DNA of 64,000 nt from Companilactobacillus keshanensis. Lineage in GTDB: Bacteria > Bacillota > Bacilli > Lactobacillales > Lactobacillaceae. Below the pieces are notes generated by a model that saw only the letters and a program-made list of their open reading frames with translations, was not told the origin of the DNA and searched no databases. Within the stretch, counting starts at the first letter, position 1; each line of letters starts with the position of its first letter. Below, in pieces: positions 1 through 8,049 of the stretch. The translations under genes were made by a program, and so were the position numbers. The stretch covers positions 1 through 64,000 of the forward strand of contig NZ_RHOS01000008.1 in the NCBI RefSeq assembly GCF_003946205.1, in the 5' to 3' direction.

Positions 1-140
1 AGAAGAATACATCAAATTTTGGAATGAAGAACGAATATTCGAAAAACTGGGCTATCAGTCGCCGGTAGAATACCGGAGCTTAATAGCCCAATAAAAGAAG
101 TGCTTTTATTTTAATGTCTCAAAAAATAGTTGCAGTGCCA
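1..140 (+). mobile_element. IS3-family insertion sequence, right end only
   Basis: The window opens inside an insertion sequence. It holds the last 30 codons of an IS3-type transposase and about 46 bases of non-coding end. The likely right terminus is the stretch TGTCTC (115-120) through TGCCA (136-140), resembling IS150-group ends that finish in CA. The left end and the target duplication are outside or not identifiable, so the boundary at 140 is an inference. It ends 33 bp from the stop codon of the adjacent PTS gene. Confidence 0.6.
2..94 (+). CDS. IS3-family transposase (OrfB), C-terminal fragment
   Basis: Only the C-terminal 30 residues lie in the window, and the 5' part is cut by the window edge. 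The reading contains WNEERIFEKLGYQSPVEYR, the end of the rve integrase catalytic domain as seen in IS3/IS150 transposases (family pattern YN.ER...L...SP.EYR), then Leu-Ile-Ala-Gln and a TAA stop at 92-94. The protein would catalyse cut-and-paste movement of the element through a DDE integrase fold. The catalytic residues are outside the window, so whether this copy is intact cannot be judged. Confidence 0.75.
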   Translation, partial: EEYIKFWNEERIFEKLGYQSPVEYRSLIAQ

Positions 141-173
141 TACTTATTAAAAAGTATCGACTATCTTTTTTTG

Positions 174-986
174 TTACTTACTCAAAATTCCAAGACCACC
201 TAGAATGATTCCTCCTATTAGGACACAGACGATCAAGCGAGTTGAATTCATCTTTTTCTTTCCTAATAACCAATAGCAAAGTACAACTAATAGCACTGGA
301 ACTAGTGATGGCATGATTTGATTCAATACAGATTGAGCCTTCAAAGTAACTTTACCACTTTGGAAGACTAAGGGAACTTTGACGGAAACAACTGTAGGTA
401 TCAAGGCTCCTACAACTGTCACGCCAAGAAGGATGGCTGCGTCAGTGATACGGTTTAGTTTATCACCAGCGGCATAGATCAACTTCTCACCTTGAGAATA
501 ACCCAAAGGCAACAAAGTAAATCTCAAGAACAATACTGCAAAGTTAACGAGTAGCCAGATAATAGCACCAATCGGATTACCCTTTAACCCCATATAGGCA
601 CCAATGGAACCAAAGATAGTTGGTAAAATAACCCCGACGATCGTATCACCAACACCGGCAAATGGTCCCATTAATCCAGTTTTTAGACCGGCAACGGTAT
701 CTTTAGCTTTGGTACCCTCCTTTTCCTCAATAGCCATATCCATACCGACGATAAAACCACCGACATAGGCATTGGTATTGAAGAATTGGTTATGGGTCTT
801 CATCATTTCAATTAAATCCTCATCATCTGGATATAATTTTTTCAATGTTGGTAACATCGTATAAAGATATCCAGTTGACATCATTCTTTCATAATTCCAA
901 CAGATTTGACTTGACCAAAGCCAGCGCCAATTTGCTTTAAAAAGATCCTTTTTTGTGATCTTAGTTTTCGTATTCGCCGAGTTCAT
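174..986 (-). CDS. PTS mannose/sorbose-family IID component
   Basis: This is the membrane subunit IID of a mannose-family phosphotransferase permease. With IIC it forms the sugar channel, fed with phosphate by the IIAB protein upstream. The 270-residue protein starts ITKKDLFKANWRWLW and contains ERMMSTGYLYTMLP and the FNTNAYVGGFIVGM and GLMGPFAGVGDTI segments typical of EIID, with hydrophobic helices in the C-terminal half. I place the start at the ATG at 986, preceded by GGAGG at good spacing; a longer reading to 1040 would run further into IIC. The start overlaps the 3' end of IIC by 26 bp, implying translational coupling. The sugar is not readable from sequence; the divergent fucosidase suggests a fucosylated oligosaccharide. 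Confidence 0.92.
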   Translation of the reverse strand: MNSANTKTKITKKDLFKANWRWLWSSQICWNYERMMSTGYLYTMLPTLKKLYPDDEDLIEMMKTHNQFFNTNAYVGGFIVGMDMAIEEKEGTKAKDTVAGLKTGLMGPFAGVGDTIVGVILPTIFGSIGAYMGLKGNPIGAIIWLLVNFAVLFLRFTLLPLGYSQGEKLIYAAGDKLNRITDAAILLGVTVVGALIPTVVSVKVPLVFQSGKVTLKAQSVLNQIMPSLVPVLLVVLCYWLLGKKKMNSTRLIVCVLIGGIILGGLGILSK

Positions 987-1761
987 TTTCCACGCCTCCA
1001 TCGTCTTGAGATTGTGATTTATCATTATCACCATTGTCATTTTGCTTGTAGTACATGATAGCTAGGGCTAGGCCAAGTAATGCAACACCCAGCATTGGCA
1101 TCTTCAAGTATGCTGCAGCAATGAATCCAACGATCAAATATGCGATAAATTTCTTTGTAGGTAAAAATCTCAATAAAATTGCAATACCAACAACTGGTAG
1201 GACTCCACCAGCAACTGTTAGACCATTTGAAAGCCATTGTGGCATCCATTCAACAATCTTTGAAACAACATTATTACCAACGATCAACATAATGAAAACA
1301 GGAACTGCTCTTGATAATCCCCAAGGAAATACACCGTAAACAATGTTTCTGGCAACATGTTTTGTATCACCTTCGGAGATGTACTTATCAACACGGTGTA
1401 AGAAGAATGTATTGACGAAACGTGCCAAAACATCAAGTTGAACCATCAATAGTCCAACCGGAACGGCTAGTCCAATTGCAAAATCAATACCCTTTCCTGT
1501 CATTACAGCATAGGCCGTACCAATAATGGCACCTGTCATAAAGTCCGGCATACTGGCACCACCATATGTACCAACGCCTAAAACCATTAATTGTAATGTA
1601 GCACCAACGACTAGCCCTGTTTTAATATCGCCCATAATTATTCCGGCAACGAACCCAATCAATAATGGATAATTGCATAAAATACCAACGGTGATCTGAT
1701 CAATGATCATCCAGAAAGCTAAGGCTGTTAATAATAGTATTTGCCACCAAACTATTGTCAT
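961..1761 (-). CDS. PTS mannose/sorbose-family IIC component
   Basis: This is the IIC channel subunit of a mannose-family PTS. The 266 residues are strongly hydrophobic, with about seven membrane segments and the conserved GATLQLMVLGVGTYGGASMPD region found in EII-Sor/IIC proteins. The last 25 residues are a charged Asp/Glu/Asn/Gly tail, unusually hydrophilic and possibly dispensable. The ATG lies only 2 bp after the IIAB stop codon and the stop overlaps the IID start, so the three genes are one translationally coupled operon. Gene order IIAB-IIC-IID matches the Lactobacillus casei alfEFG transporter for fucosyl-N-acetylglucosamine; that similarity is of architecture only. Confidence 0.93.
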   Translation of the reverse strand: MTIVWWQILLLTALAFWMIIDQITVGILCNYPLLIGFVAGIIMGDIKTGLVVGATLQLMVLGVGTYGGASMPDFMTGAIIGTAYAVMTGKGIDFAIGLAVPVGLLMVQLDVLARFVNTFFLHRVDKYISEGDTKHVARNIVYGVFPWGLSRAVPVFIMLIVGNNVVSKIVEWMPQWLSNGLTVAGGVLPVVGIAILLRFLPTKKFIAYLIVGFIAAAYLKMPMLGVALLGLALAIMYYKQNDNGDNDKSQSQDDGGVENELGEYEN

Positions 1762-1763
1762 GA

Positions 1764-2681
1764 TTATTTACGCCCCTTTTTCAATAAATTCATAAATTCT
1801 TGCTTATTATCATTTGGTACCATTTGATGATAAAGATCAACTTTTTGTTTTGATAAATATTCAAATACATTTTCATCTGCATCTGTTACAGCGACGCTCT
1901 TAGCAATTTGACGTGCATTTTCGGACATCGACATATTACCAACATTGATCGACTTAATTTTAATGCCTTGTTCAACCAATTCTTGTAATACCTTCGGATC
2001 TCTAACTAAGATAAAGACTCTTTGCCCTTGATACTTTCTATCCTTCAATCTCTTTACGGCACCCTGACTAGTTAGGATACTAAGATGTACTCCTCTAGGA
2101 ACAGCTGTCTTCAAGGTCATCTTTTGAACATCGCTCTTCACAATCTCATTATCAATAACTATGATTCTGGTTGCATTGAGCTTTCTAGTCCACATTGTTG
2201 CGACTTGACCGTGGATCAAACGCGCATCAATTCTTACATTAACGATTGGATCTTTAGTCGAAGTTACGTCTATTTCTTGATCCTTCACTTCACCACTCTC
2301 GTGCTTTTTTGCAATCTCTTTTTGAGGATCGATTTCGTCCAAAACTCCACGATTTTCTTTAAGAGCTTCCTCGATTGGAGTTCCAGTTGCTATCGTCAAA
2401 ACTAGACTCAATGATAATCCAGAGAATACTCGGACATTGTCGCGTTTTGATTTAAATAAGATTGCCGAATTAGCTGGAGTTCCATTCTTAATATCAGTGA
2501 TTATGTTAAATGTATCTGACGTGTTGTTACTATATAGCTTGTCATACTCACTCACCATATCATCGACACCCATAGGATCATGGAAAGAGATCGTTGCAAA
2601 ATCGGCTAATTCTCCTGTGATCATCTCACAGCTTTTCAAAGTCTCCTTGGCATAATTACCATGACTTGATAATACATACAT
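1764..2681 (-). CDS. PTS mannose/sorbose-family IIAB fusion
   Basis: This cytoplasmic phosphoryl carrier relays phosphate from HPr to the transported sugar. Residues 1-115 are the IIA domain with the active His7 in LSSHGNY. A charged linker (about 116-145) follows. Residues 146-305 are the IIB domain with active His157 in DARLIHGQV. Fused IIAB is common in mannose-type systems, and both phospho-histidines are present, so the protein should be functional. It is the first gene of the operon; the ATG follows GGTGGTGAG. A candidate promoter (TTGTAA, 17 bp, TAGACT) and a palindromic operator lie just upstream in the divergent intergenic region shared with the fucosidase. Confidence 0.93.
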   Translation of the reverse strand: MYVLSSHGNYAKETLKSCEMITGELADFATISFHDPMGVDDMVSEYDKLYSNNTSDTFNIITDIKNGTPANSAILFKSKRDNVRVFSGLSLSLVLTIATGTPIEEALKENRGVLDEIDPQKEIAKKHESGEVKDQEIDVTSTKDPIVNVRIDARLIHGQVATMWTRKLNATRIIVIDNEIVKSDVQKMTLKTAVPRGVHLSILTSQGAVKRLKDRKYQGQRVFILVRDPKVLQELVEQGIKIKSINVGNMSMSENARQIAKSVAVTDADENVFEYLSKQKVDLYHQMVPNDNKQEFMNLLKKGRK

Positions 2682-2711
2682 TGCTTCTCACCACCATCTA
2701 AATTTATTATC

Positions 2712-2724
2712 TTAATACATTAAC
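2712..2724. promoter_or_regulatory. Candidate GntR operator, copy 1
   Basis: TTAATACATTAAC is a near-perfect palindrome (TTAAT, 2-3 bp centre, ATTAA) located just downstream of the leftward -10 element, where a bound repressor would block the PTS promoter. The same motif recurs at 2840-2852. Assignment to the adjacent GntR protein is inference. Confidence 0.55.
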
Positions 2725-2839
2725 CTATTTCGGATTAAGTCTAGCACATTAGGTAACCGATTACAATAAATCTTAAAATTCGTTTAAATCCCATTTTAAA
2801 GGTCTTTACCACTTTCCTTACTACTTGAATTACGGTACC

Positions 2840-2852
2840 TTAATGTGTTAAC
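2840..2852. promoter_or_regulatory. Candidate GntR operator, copy 2
   Basis: TTAATGTGTTAAC matches copy 1 at 11 of 13 positions and is also palindromic, with consensus TTAATRYRTTAAC. It overlaps the likely rightward promoter of the fucosidase. The centres of the two copies are 128 bp apart, about twelve helical turns, so looping between them is possible but not shown. Confidence 0.55.
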
Positions 2853-2899
2853 TTAATAGTGATAAGATTGAGTGTTTTACTCAACTAAGGAGGATCAAC

Positions 2900-4135
2900 A
2901 TGAACGTTCCTTTAAAAAGAATAAGAGATTACGAAGATCTAGGATTAGGACTATTCATTCACTGGGGTCTATATTCCCAACTAAGTCAAGGTGAATGGAC
3001 TGAATTTATTCATGGTATAAATAAAGAAAAATACGAAAAATTGGCCAATACTTTTTCCGCTAAAGATTTTGATGCGGAAGAAATCGTTCAACAAGCTAAA
3101 TCAATGGGAGCAAAGTATATCGTCTTAACTTCTAAACATCATGAAGGATTCTTCCTCTATGATAGTCAAGGACTAAGTGATTTCGATTCCGTACACAGTC
3201 TAGCCAAACGCGACCTAATCAAAGAGTTCGTGGATGCCTGTCATAAATATGATATTAAACCATTCTTATACATGGCGACATACGATTGGCACAATCCTCT
3301 ATATGAGAAAGATTTCAATAAGTACTTGGAATACTTACGTAAATCCGTTGAAATACTTTCCAAGAATTATGGCTCGATCGGTGGTTTCTGGTTTGACGGC
3401 AATTGGAATAAAAAAGATGCCGATTGGCATCTGGACGATCTATATGGGACTATTCGCAAATATCAACCTGATGCCATGATCATTAATAATACTGGTCTTA
3501 AAAATCGTGGTAAAATAATTAATCCTGAAATTGATGCTGTTACGTACGAACGCGGTACACCCGATTCGATCAATCATGGTGAAGATGGTCAAAAATATGT
3601 TGCTGGTGAGATTTCATTGACCTTGAATCAACACTGGGGTTATGCTAAATCAGATATCAATTTTAAATCGCCACGTGAAGTTATTGAAACTATTTGTCAT
3701 GCCAGAGATATCGGGGCTAATATTTTAGTAAACATTGGTCTGACCGGAACTGGTAAGATTCCAACTATTTCCGAAGAATATATGAAATTCATCGGAGTTT
3801 GGATGGATCACAATAAACAAGCAATTTATAAAACGCGTCCAACGGATATTGAATCCGGTTATCAGATGAAAGATTTTGCACTATCAGACGAAAAAGATCT
3901 GTATCTCTTCATTTTTGACCTTAAAATCGTTGGTAACAGTAATGTCGTTTTAGGTGGTGAAGGTGTCAATCCACGTTCATTTACCGGTATTAATAAACAA
4001 GCAAAGAAAATTTCCTGGTTAGATAATAAAGAAAAGTTAAGTTTCACCCAAAACAATGATATGCTAACTATTGATGCAACTGGTTTTAAGTATGGAACTG
4101 ACTTAATTGTCCGAGTGGCAAAAGTTGAATTCTAA
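2900..4135 (+). CDS. Alpha-L-fucosidase, glycoside hydrolase family 29
   Basis: This enzyme hydrolyses alpha-linked L-fucose from oligosaccharides with retention of configuration. The 411-residue protein shows the GH29 landmarks LGLFIHWGLYS (residues 16-26), TSKHHEGF (77-84) and GGFWFDGNW (161-169), where Asp166 is the expected nucleophile. The acid/base residue is not assignable with confidence. There is no signal peptide or anchor, so it acts in the cytoplasm on imported substrate, in line with the divergent PTS. It starts at an ATG 12 bp after AAGGAGG and is followed 15 bp later by its regulator. The pairing of GH29 enzyme, GntR regulator and Man-PTS is the same as in the L. casei alf locus. 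No L-fucose isomerase, kinase or aldolase genes are in the window. Confidence 0.93.
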   Translation: MNVPLKRIRDYEDLGLGLFIHWGLYSQLSQGEWTEFIHGINKEKYEKLANTFSAKDFDAEEIVQQAKSMGAKYIVLTSKHHEGFFLYDSQGLSDFDSVHSLAKRDLIKEFVDACHKYDIKPFLYMATYDWHNPLYEKDFNKYLEYLRKSVEILSKNYGSIGGFWFDGNWNKKDADWHLDDLYGTIRKYQPDAMIINNTGLKNRGKIINPEIDAVTYERGTPDSINHGEDGQKYVAGEISLTLNQHWGYAKSDINFKSPREVIETICHARDIGANILVNIGLTGTGKIPTISEEYMKFIGVWMDHNKQAIYKTRPTDIESGYQMKDFALSDEKDLYLFIFDLKIVGNSNVVLGGEGVNPRSFTGINKQAKKISWLDNKEKLSFTQNNDMLTIDATGFKYGTDLIVRVAKVEF

Positions 4136-4150
4136 ACAGGAGGAATTTAA

Positions 4151-4876
4151 TTGCTCACACCTAAATATCAAGAAATTATCGAAATTTTAACTGACGAGCT
4201 TAACCATGGTTCATTTAACCAAGGTGACAAATTTTACAGTGAATCTGATATCTGTAAACGTTTCGAAGTCAGTTCTACCACGGCCGTAAAAGTCCTCAAT
4301 GACTTGCAGCAAAATAATAAAGTTACTCGCATTAAGGGTAAAGGTACTTTTGTTGCCAAGGAAAACCATCGTAGTGTTGTTCTATTAACTGATTTAAATA
4401 TGTCAAATGGCAATACTGAAGGTGTAAAAGTCCTTTCGGCTCAAGAGAATAATCAAAATGATATCCAAGAGATCCTAAAAATCGATTCTAAATCACAATA
4501 CTTTGAAATCAAACGCCTTCGATATATCGGAGAGGAAGTGGTTCAATATACTGTTAACTACATCAATTCAAAATATATCTCAAAAGATGCCTTGATCAAT
4601 TTGCATAATTTTGATTCCGTTTACCAGCGGATACGTGAAGATGCTGGAATCGATCCTTACAAACTACCATATTCACAAGAAACAACAGTTGAGATGCTTG
4701 ATGATGAAAATATTCTAAATTATTTCAATCACAAACAATATCCGATTTTCATGTATCAGAGAAGAAAGACTTATTTACCTAATGTTAAAGGCACTATTCT
4801 TGAATATGCTTTTACATACAAAGATCCCGCCTATTGGGGTTATCAAACAGATTCCGTTTTTGGAAATAATATATAA
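4151..4876 (+). CDS. GntR/HutC-family transcriptional regulator
   Basis: This is a DNA-binding repressor or activator that senses a small sugar ligand. Residues 1-68 form a winged helix-turn-helix (SESDICKRFEVSSTTAVKVLNDL, then the wing IKGKGTFVA), and residues about 75-238 are a UTRA ligand-binding domain. It starts with TTG at 4151, 7 bp after AGGAGG, and is cotranscribed with the fucosidase. It most likely controls both divergent operons through the two TTAATRYRTTAAC palindromes. Ligand identity is not visible; imported glycan or a fucose derivative is the simple guess. Confidence 0.9.
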   Translation: MLTPKYQEIIEILTDELNHGSFNQGDKFYSESDICKRFEVSSTTAVKVLNDLQQNNKVTRIKGKGTFVAKENHRSVVLLTDLNMSNGNTEGVKVLSAQENNQNDIQEILKIDSKSQYFEIKRLRYIGEEVVQYTVNYINSKYISKDALINLHNFDSVYQRIREDAGIDPYKLPYSQETTVEMLDDENILNYFNHKQYPIFMYQRRKTYLPNVKGTILEYAFTYKDPAYWGYQTDSVFGNNI

Positions 4877-4896
4877 AAAGTAATTTATAGAGTTAC

Positions 4897-4946
4897 AAAA
4901 AAGTTGTATCTACACTTGATTTAATCAGGCGTAGGTACAACTTTTT
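4897..4946. terminator. Bidirectional intrinsic terminator
   Basis: Arms AAAAAGTTGTATCTAC and GTAGGTACAACTTTTT form a long stem with A/T runs on both flanks. It ends the rightward fucosidase-regulator operon and the leftward recD2 operon, which converge here. Confidence 0.85.
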
Positions 4947-4986
4947 GTTAATTTACAATATTTGAAAAATAATCGAAGAATTATCA

Positions 4987-7386
4987 TTAATCCTTTTTAA
5001 CTGTTTCACGATCACTAAAATCAAATGGGGTAACATTATCCATTCCGATCATCGGGTCAATACTATTATTCATTACCATATCTAACGTCAAACGATAATC
5101 AGGTTCAAAAACATCCACTGGATCTTCTTCAATTTTTTCTTCTGACGTATCTTCTTTGATTTTAAAGGCTGTGAATAGCCGTTTCTTCAACGTAGTATTT
5201 CTTTCTGCCGATTCATCAGTTATGGAACGTTCAAAGGCACTTCTATTACCTACCATGATAAGTAGACGTTTCGAACGCGTAATGGCCGTATAAAGCAAAT
5301 TACGACGTAACATCCGCGATTCTTCATTAACCAAAGGTAAAATGACCATTTCGAATTCTGAACCTTGTGCCTTATGGATCGAAGTACAATATGCCAGAGC
5401 AATATTAGTCCAATCTTTACGATCAAGTGTGACTTCATTTCCATCAAAATCAATTACCAATTGATCCACATGATCGGTACTTTCCTTGGATAAAATTATT
5501 CCGACGATTTTACCGATCTCACCATTGAAAACATTATCTTCTGGCGTATTTACCAGATAAACTACTTTGTCATCGATACGATAATGAACATTGCCCATTA
5601 GTACTTCTTTACGTTTTTCGGCCATAGGATTAACTACATCCTGAATCGTTGAATTCAAGTTATCTATCCCGGCAACACCCCGATACATTGGAGCCAGTAC
5701 TTGTACATCAGCTATATCAAATCCACGTTCACTGGATTTATTAACAATTTGCGATAAAACTTCTGGTACATTTTGACTTGTACATTCAATAAAACTACGA
5801 TCAGAACGATTTTGAAAAACTTCGTCAGCTACTCTACCTTCATTAATATCATGAGCAAGCTGAATGATTGTTGAATCCTCATCTTGTCTATGGATATCTT
5901 TTAGGATAACTGTTGAAAATATTTGGCTATTGATCAGATCAGAGAATATCTGACCTGGTCCAACTGATGGTAATTGATCCTTATCACCAACAAGCACGAC
6001 CTGTGTTCCAGGCTGAACTGCATCAATCAAAGTCTTAAATAATTTAGTATCGACCATGGACATCTCATCAATTATTAGTAATTTACAGTTAAGCGTTGGC
6101 TCCGCAAATTCGTCATCTTCAGTTCCAGTTAATCCTAATAATCGATGGATCGTCATAGCAGGTAAACCGGTTGATTCACCCATATGTTTAGCTGCTCTAC
6201 CCGTTGGTGCAGCTAAAGCAATCGCATAATCTTCAGACGCAGGATCAAGTGTCTCATCATTTAACTTTGCATAGGCAGCTACAATTCCGTTGATAATGGT
6301 AGTCTTACCAGTACCGGGACCACCGGTTAATAAAAAGACAGAATGTGTTAATGATTGCCTGATAGCCTTTTCCTGTGATGGGTCATATTCAACTTTGAAT
6401 GATTTTTCAATCTTTTTTAGTTCTTTAGAAAATGATTCGTTGCTCCATTCAACGTCTTTATAGGTATCAGTAATCATTTTCAAAGACTGTGCGATCGACC
6501 ACTCGGCTTCATACAATGACTTTTCATAAACTTTGCCTTCTTCAGACATCAAGACACCATCGTTGACTAATGACTTTAACCCATCAGAAATTTTTGCTTT
6601 CAATTCATTAGGATTATTATCTGAACGTAAAATTGCCATGGCGCGTTTAAATAAATCATTCTGCTCAATCAAAGTATCACCGGTTGAGTTATTCAGCACA
6701 GTTACTAATTGGATCAATGCGCCCTTGATTCTTCTAGGATCATCTAGTGGAATATTTAAGTTTTTAGCCAGCTCATCGGCCCTCTTAAAACCAACACCCT
6801 TAACATCAGTTACCAATCGATACGGATCTTCAGTTATTTTTTCTAAAGTATTTACACCATATTTTTGATAAATTCGTGCACTCAAAGTATTACCAAATCC
6901 AAAATTGCTTAATTGATACAGAACTTGTTCTGCCTGATGATTCTTAGATATTTGTTCAACGATCAAATTAGTCTTTTCTTCACCTAATTTTAGAAAATCA
7001 AGTGCATTAGGATCTTGTAGAATTTTATCGATAGCATTTTCACCTAACGTATCAACAATTTTTTCGGCTTTTTTCTTACCAATACCTGGAAACTCATCAC
7101 TAGAAAAAAAACTGATCAGTTCTTTTTTGCCACTGGGGCGGCTATGTTGATACGTATCTGCCTGAAATTGCTTACCATACTTAGGATGATCGACCATGCG
7201 ACCTTCAAACTTATATTCTTCTTCTTCAGAAATATTACCAAAACTACCAGTTACGACGATATCGGTACCATCCCAATCGGTATTGGTCTTTTTTATTTTA
7301 ATCGTAAATATTTTGAATAAATTTTCTGGATTCTCAAAAAAAATAGCTTTGACAGTGCCAACAAAATAATCTTTATCGTCTGCCAT
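4987..7386 (-). CDS. recD2: RecD2-type ATP-dependent 5'-3' DNA helicase
   Basis: This SF1B helicase acts in DNA repair and replication fork maintenance without RecBC partners. The 799 residues show the RecD2 layout: N-terminal OB-like region, helix-hairpin-helix segments (FPGIGKKKAEKI near 99-110 and VKGVGFKRADEL near 195-206), Walker A GGPGTGKT at 355-362, motif II DEMSM, motif III GDKDQLPSVGPG, and the C-terminal AYCTSIHKAQGSEF and LLYTAITRSK motifs. Length matches Bacillus and Deinococcus RecD2. The last 40 residues are acidic and not recognised. Its start overlaps the TPR gene by 14 bp, as for yrrC-yrrB in Bacillus. Confidence 0.95.
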   Translation of the reverse strand: MADDKDYFVGTVKAIFFENPENLFKIFTIKIKKTNTDWDGTDIVVTGSFGNISEEEEYKFEGRMVDHPKYGKQFQADTYQHSRPSGKKELISFFSSDEFPGIGKKKAEKIVDTLGENAIDKILQDPNALDFLKLGEEKTNLIVEQISKNHQAEQVLYQLSNFGFGNTLSARIYQKYGVNTLEKITEDPYRLVTDVKGVGFKRADELAKNLNIPLDDPRRIKGALIQLVTVLNNSTGDTLIEQNDLFKRAMAILRSDNNPNELKAKISDGLKSLVNDGVLMSEEGKVYEKSLYEAEWSIAQSLKMITDTYKDVEWSNESFSKELKKIEKSFKVEYDPSQEKAIRQSLTHSVFLLTGGPGTGKTTIINGIVAAYAKLNDETLDPASEDYAIALAAPTGRAAKHMGESTGLPAMTIHRLLGLTGTEDDEFAEPTLNCKLLIIDEMSMVDTKLFKTLIDAVQPGTQVVLVGDKDQLPSVGPGQIFSDLINSQIFSTVILKDIHRQDEDSTIIQLAHDINEGRVADEVFQNRSDRSFIECTSQNVPEVLSQIVNKSSERGFDIADVQVLAPMYRGVAGIDNLNSTIQDVVNPMAEKRKEVLMGNVHYRIDDKVVYLVNTPEDNVFNGEIGKIVGIILSKESTDHVDQLVIDFDGNEVTLDRKDWTNIALAYCTSIHKAQGSEFEMVILPLVNEESRMLRRNLLYTAITRSKRLLIMVGNRSAFERSITDESAERNTTLKKRLFTAFKIKEDTSEEKIEEDPVDVFEPDYRLTLDMVMNNSIDPMIGMDNVTPFDFSDRETVKKD

Positions 7387-8041
7387 TGCTATCTCCCGTT
7401 TCTGTTAAATATTTTTGTAAATTTGCTAATTTCTTTTCGTTTTCAGCAAAAAATTTAGGATCAATTTTCTTAGACTGTTCCAAATATGATTGATAATCTT
7501 GTTTCAAGTTCATTGCACACAAAGCTGAATTGAAATAATATTTGGCCTTAGGTTTCAATAAAATTGCCGATTGATAATATTTCTTAGCTTCCGAAAAATT
7601 GCCATTAGCTAACAATAAGTCAGCCATTAATTCAATTGACGCAATATCTTTAGGATTTTTCTCGACGGCTGTCAATGCATAAACGATAGCCATTTGCTTT
7701 TTACCCTGTTCATCCAGAGTTTTGGCCTCCATAAAGTAAGCCTCAAATCCATAATTATCTTGAATTAATTTAGAAAAAAGCTCATTGGCCTTATCATACT
7801 TATTTGCTAAAAAGTAAATGTTGCCTAAGTTATAACGAACATCTTTATTTTCACTAAAAAGAGTCAAAGATTTTGTTAAAAGTTCCTCAGCTTGTTCAAG
7901 ATCTCCTGCTTCAACCAAATAAGCTGATAATTGTAAAATCTTATCTAATTGATGATGATCACGATTCAAATCATTAACGATTTCTTTAATGGCAGCCTCT
8001 TTGTTACCATCTTTAAATAACTTTTCTGCTTTCTTATCCAT
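7373..8041 (-). CDS. Tetratricopeptide repeat protein (YrrB-like)
   Basis: This 222-residue cytoplasmic protein is made of helical TPR pairs, with clear repeat units such as AEELLTKSLTLF...YNLGNIYFLANKYDKANELF and AKKYYQSAILLKPKAKYYFNSA. It has no signal peptide, membrane segment or catalytic motif. TPR proteins serve as interaction scaffolds, and the partner here is unknown. It sits between a histidine phosphatase gene (8 bp gap) and recD2 (14-bp overlap) in one operon. The equivalent position in Bacillus is yrrB beside yrrC, also of unclear function. Confidence 0.85.
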   Translation of the reverse strand: MDKKAEKLFKDGNKEAAIKEIVNDLNRDHHQLDKILQLSAYLVEAGDLEQAEELLTKSLTLFSENKDVRYNLGNIYFLANKYDKANELFSKLIQDNYGFEAYFMEAKTLDEQGKKQMAIVYALTAVEKNPKDIASIELMADLLLANGNFSEAKKYYQSAILLKPKAKYYFNSALCAMNLKQDYQSYLEQSKKIDPKFFAENEKKLANLQKYLTETGDSNGRR

Positions 8042-8049
8042 TTAATACC

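Larger units (their letters stand above)
2682..2899. promoter_or_regulatory. Divergent promoter region of the PTS and fucosidase operons
   Basis: This 218-bp region separates the two operons. Leftward, TTGTAA (complement of 2761-2766) and TAGACT (complement of 2738-2743) are 17 bp apart and form a good sigma-A promoter for the PTS genes. Rightward the choice is less clear: TTGAAT at 2825-2830 or TTAATG at 2840 paired with TAAGAT at 2863-2868. The fucosidase has a strong AAGGAGG ribosome site at about 2887. Each promoter has one copy of the palindromic motif listed separately. Confidence 0.6.

Noticed and set aside
961-1040. Possible frameshift between IIC and IID
   Set aside because: The overlap is normal translational coupling; IID has its own GGAGG and ATG at 986.
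2085-2405. Plus-strand open frame of 106 codons opposite the IIAB gene
   Set aside because: Cys/Ser/Asn-rich shadow reading with no ribosome site; the opposite strand carries both PTS active-site histidines.
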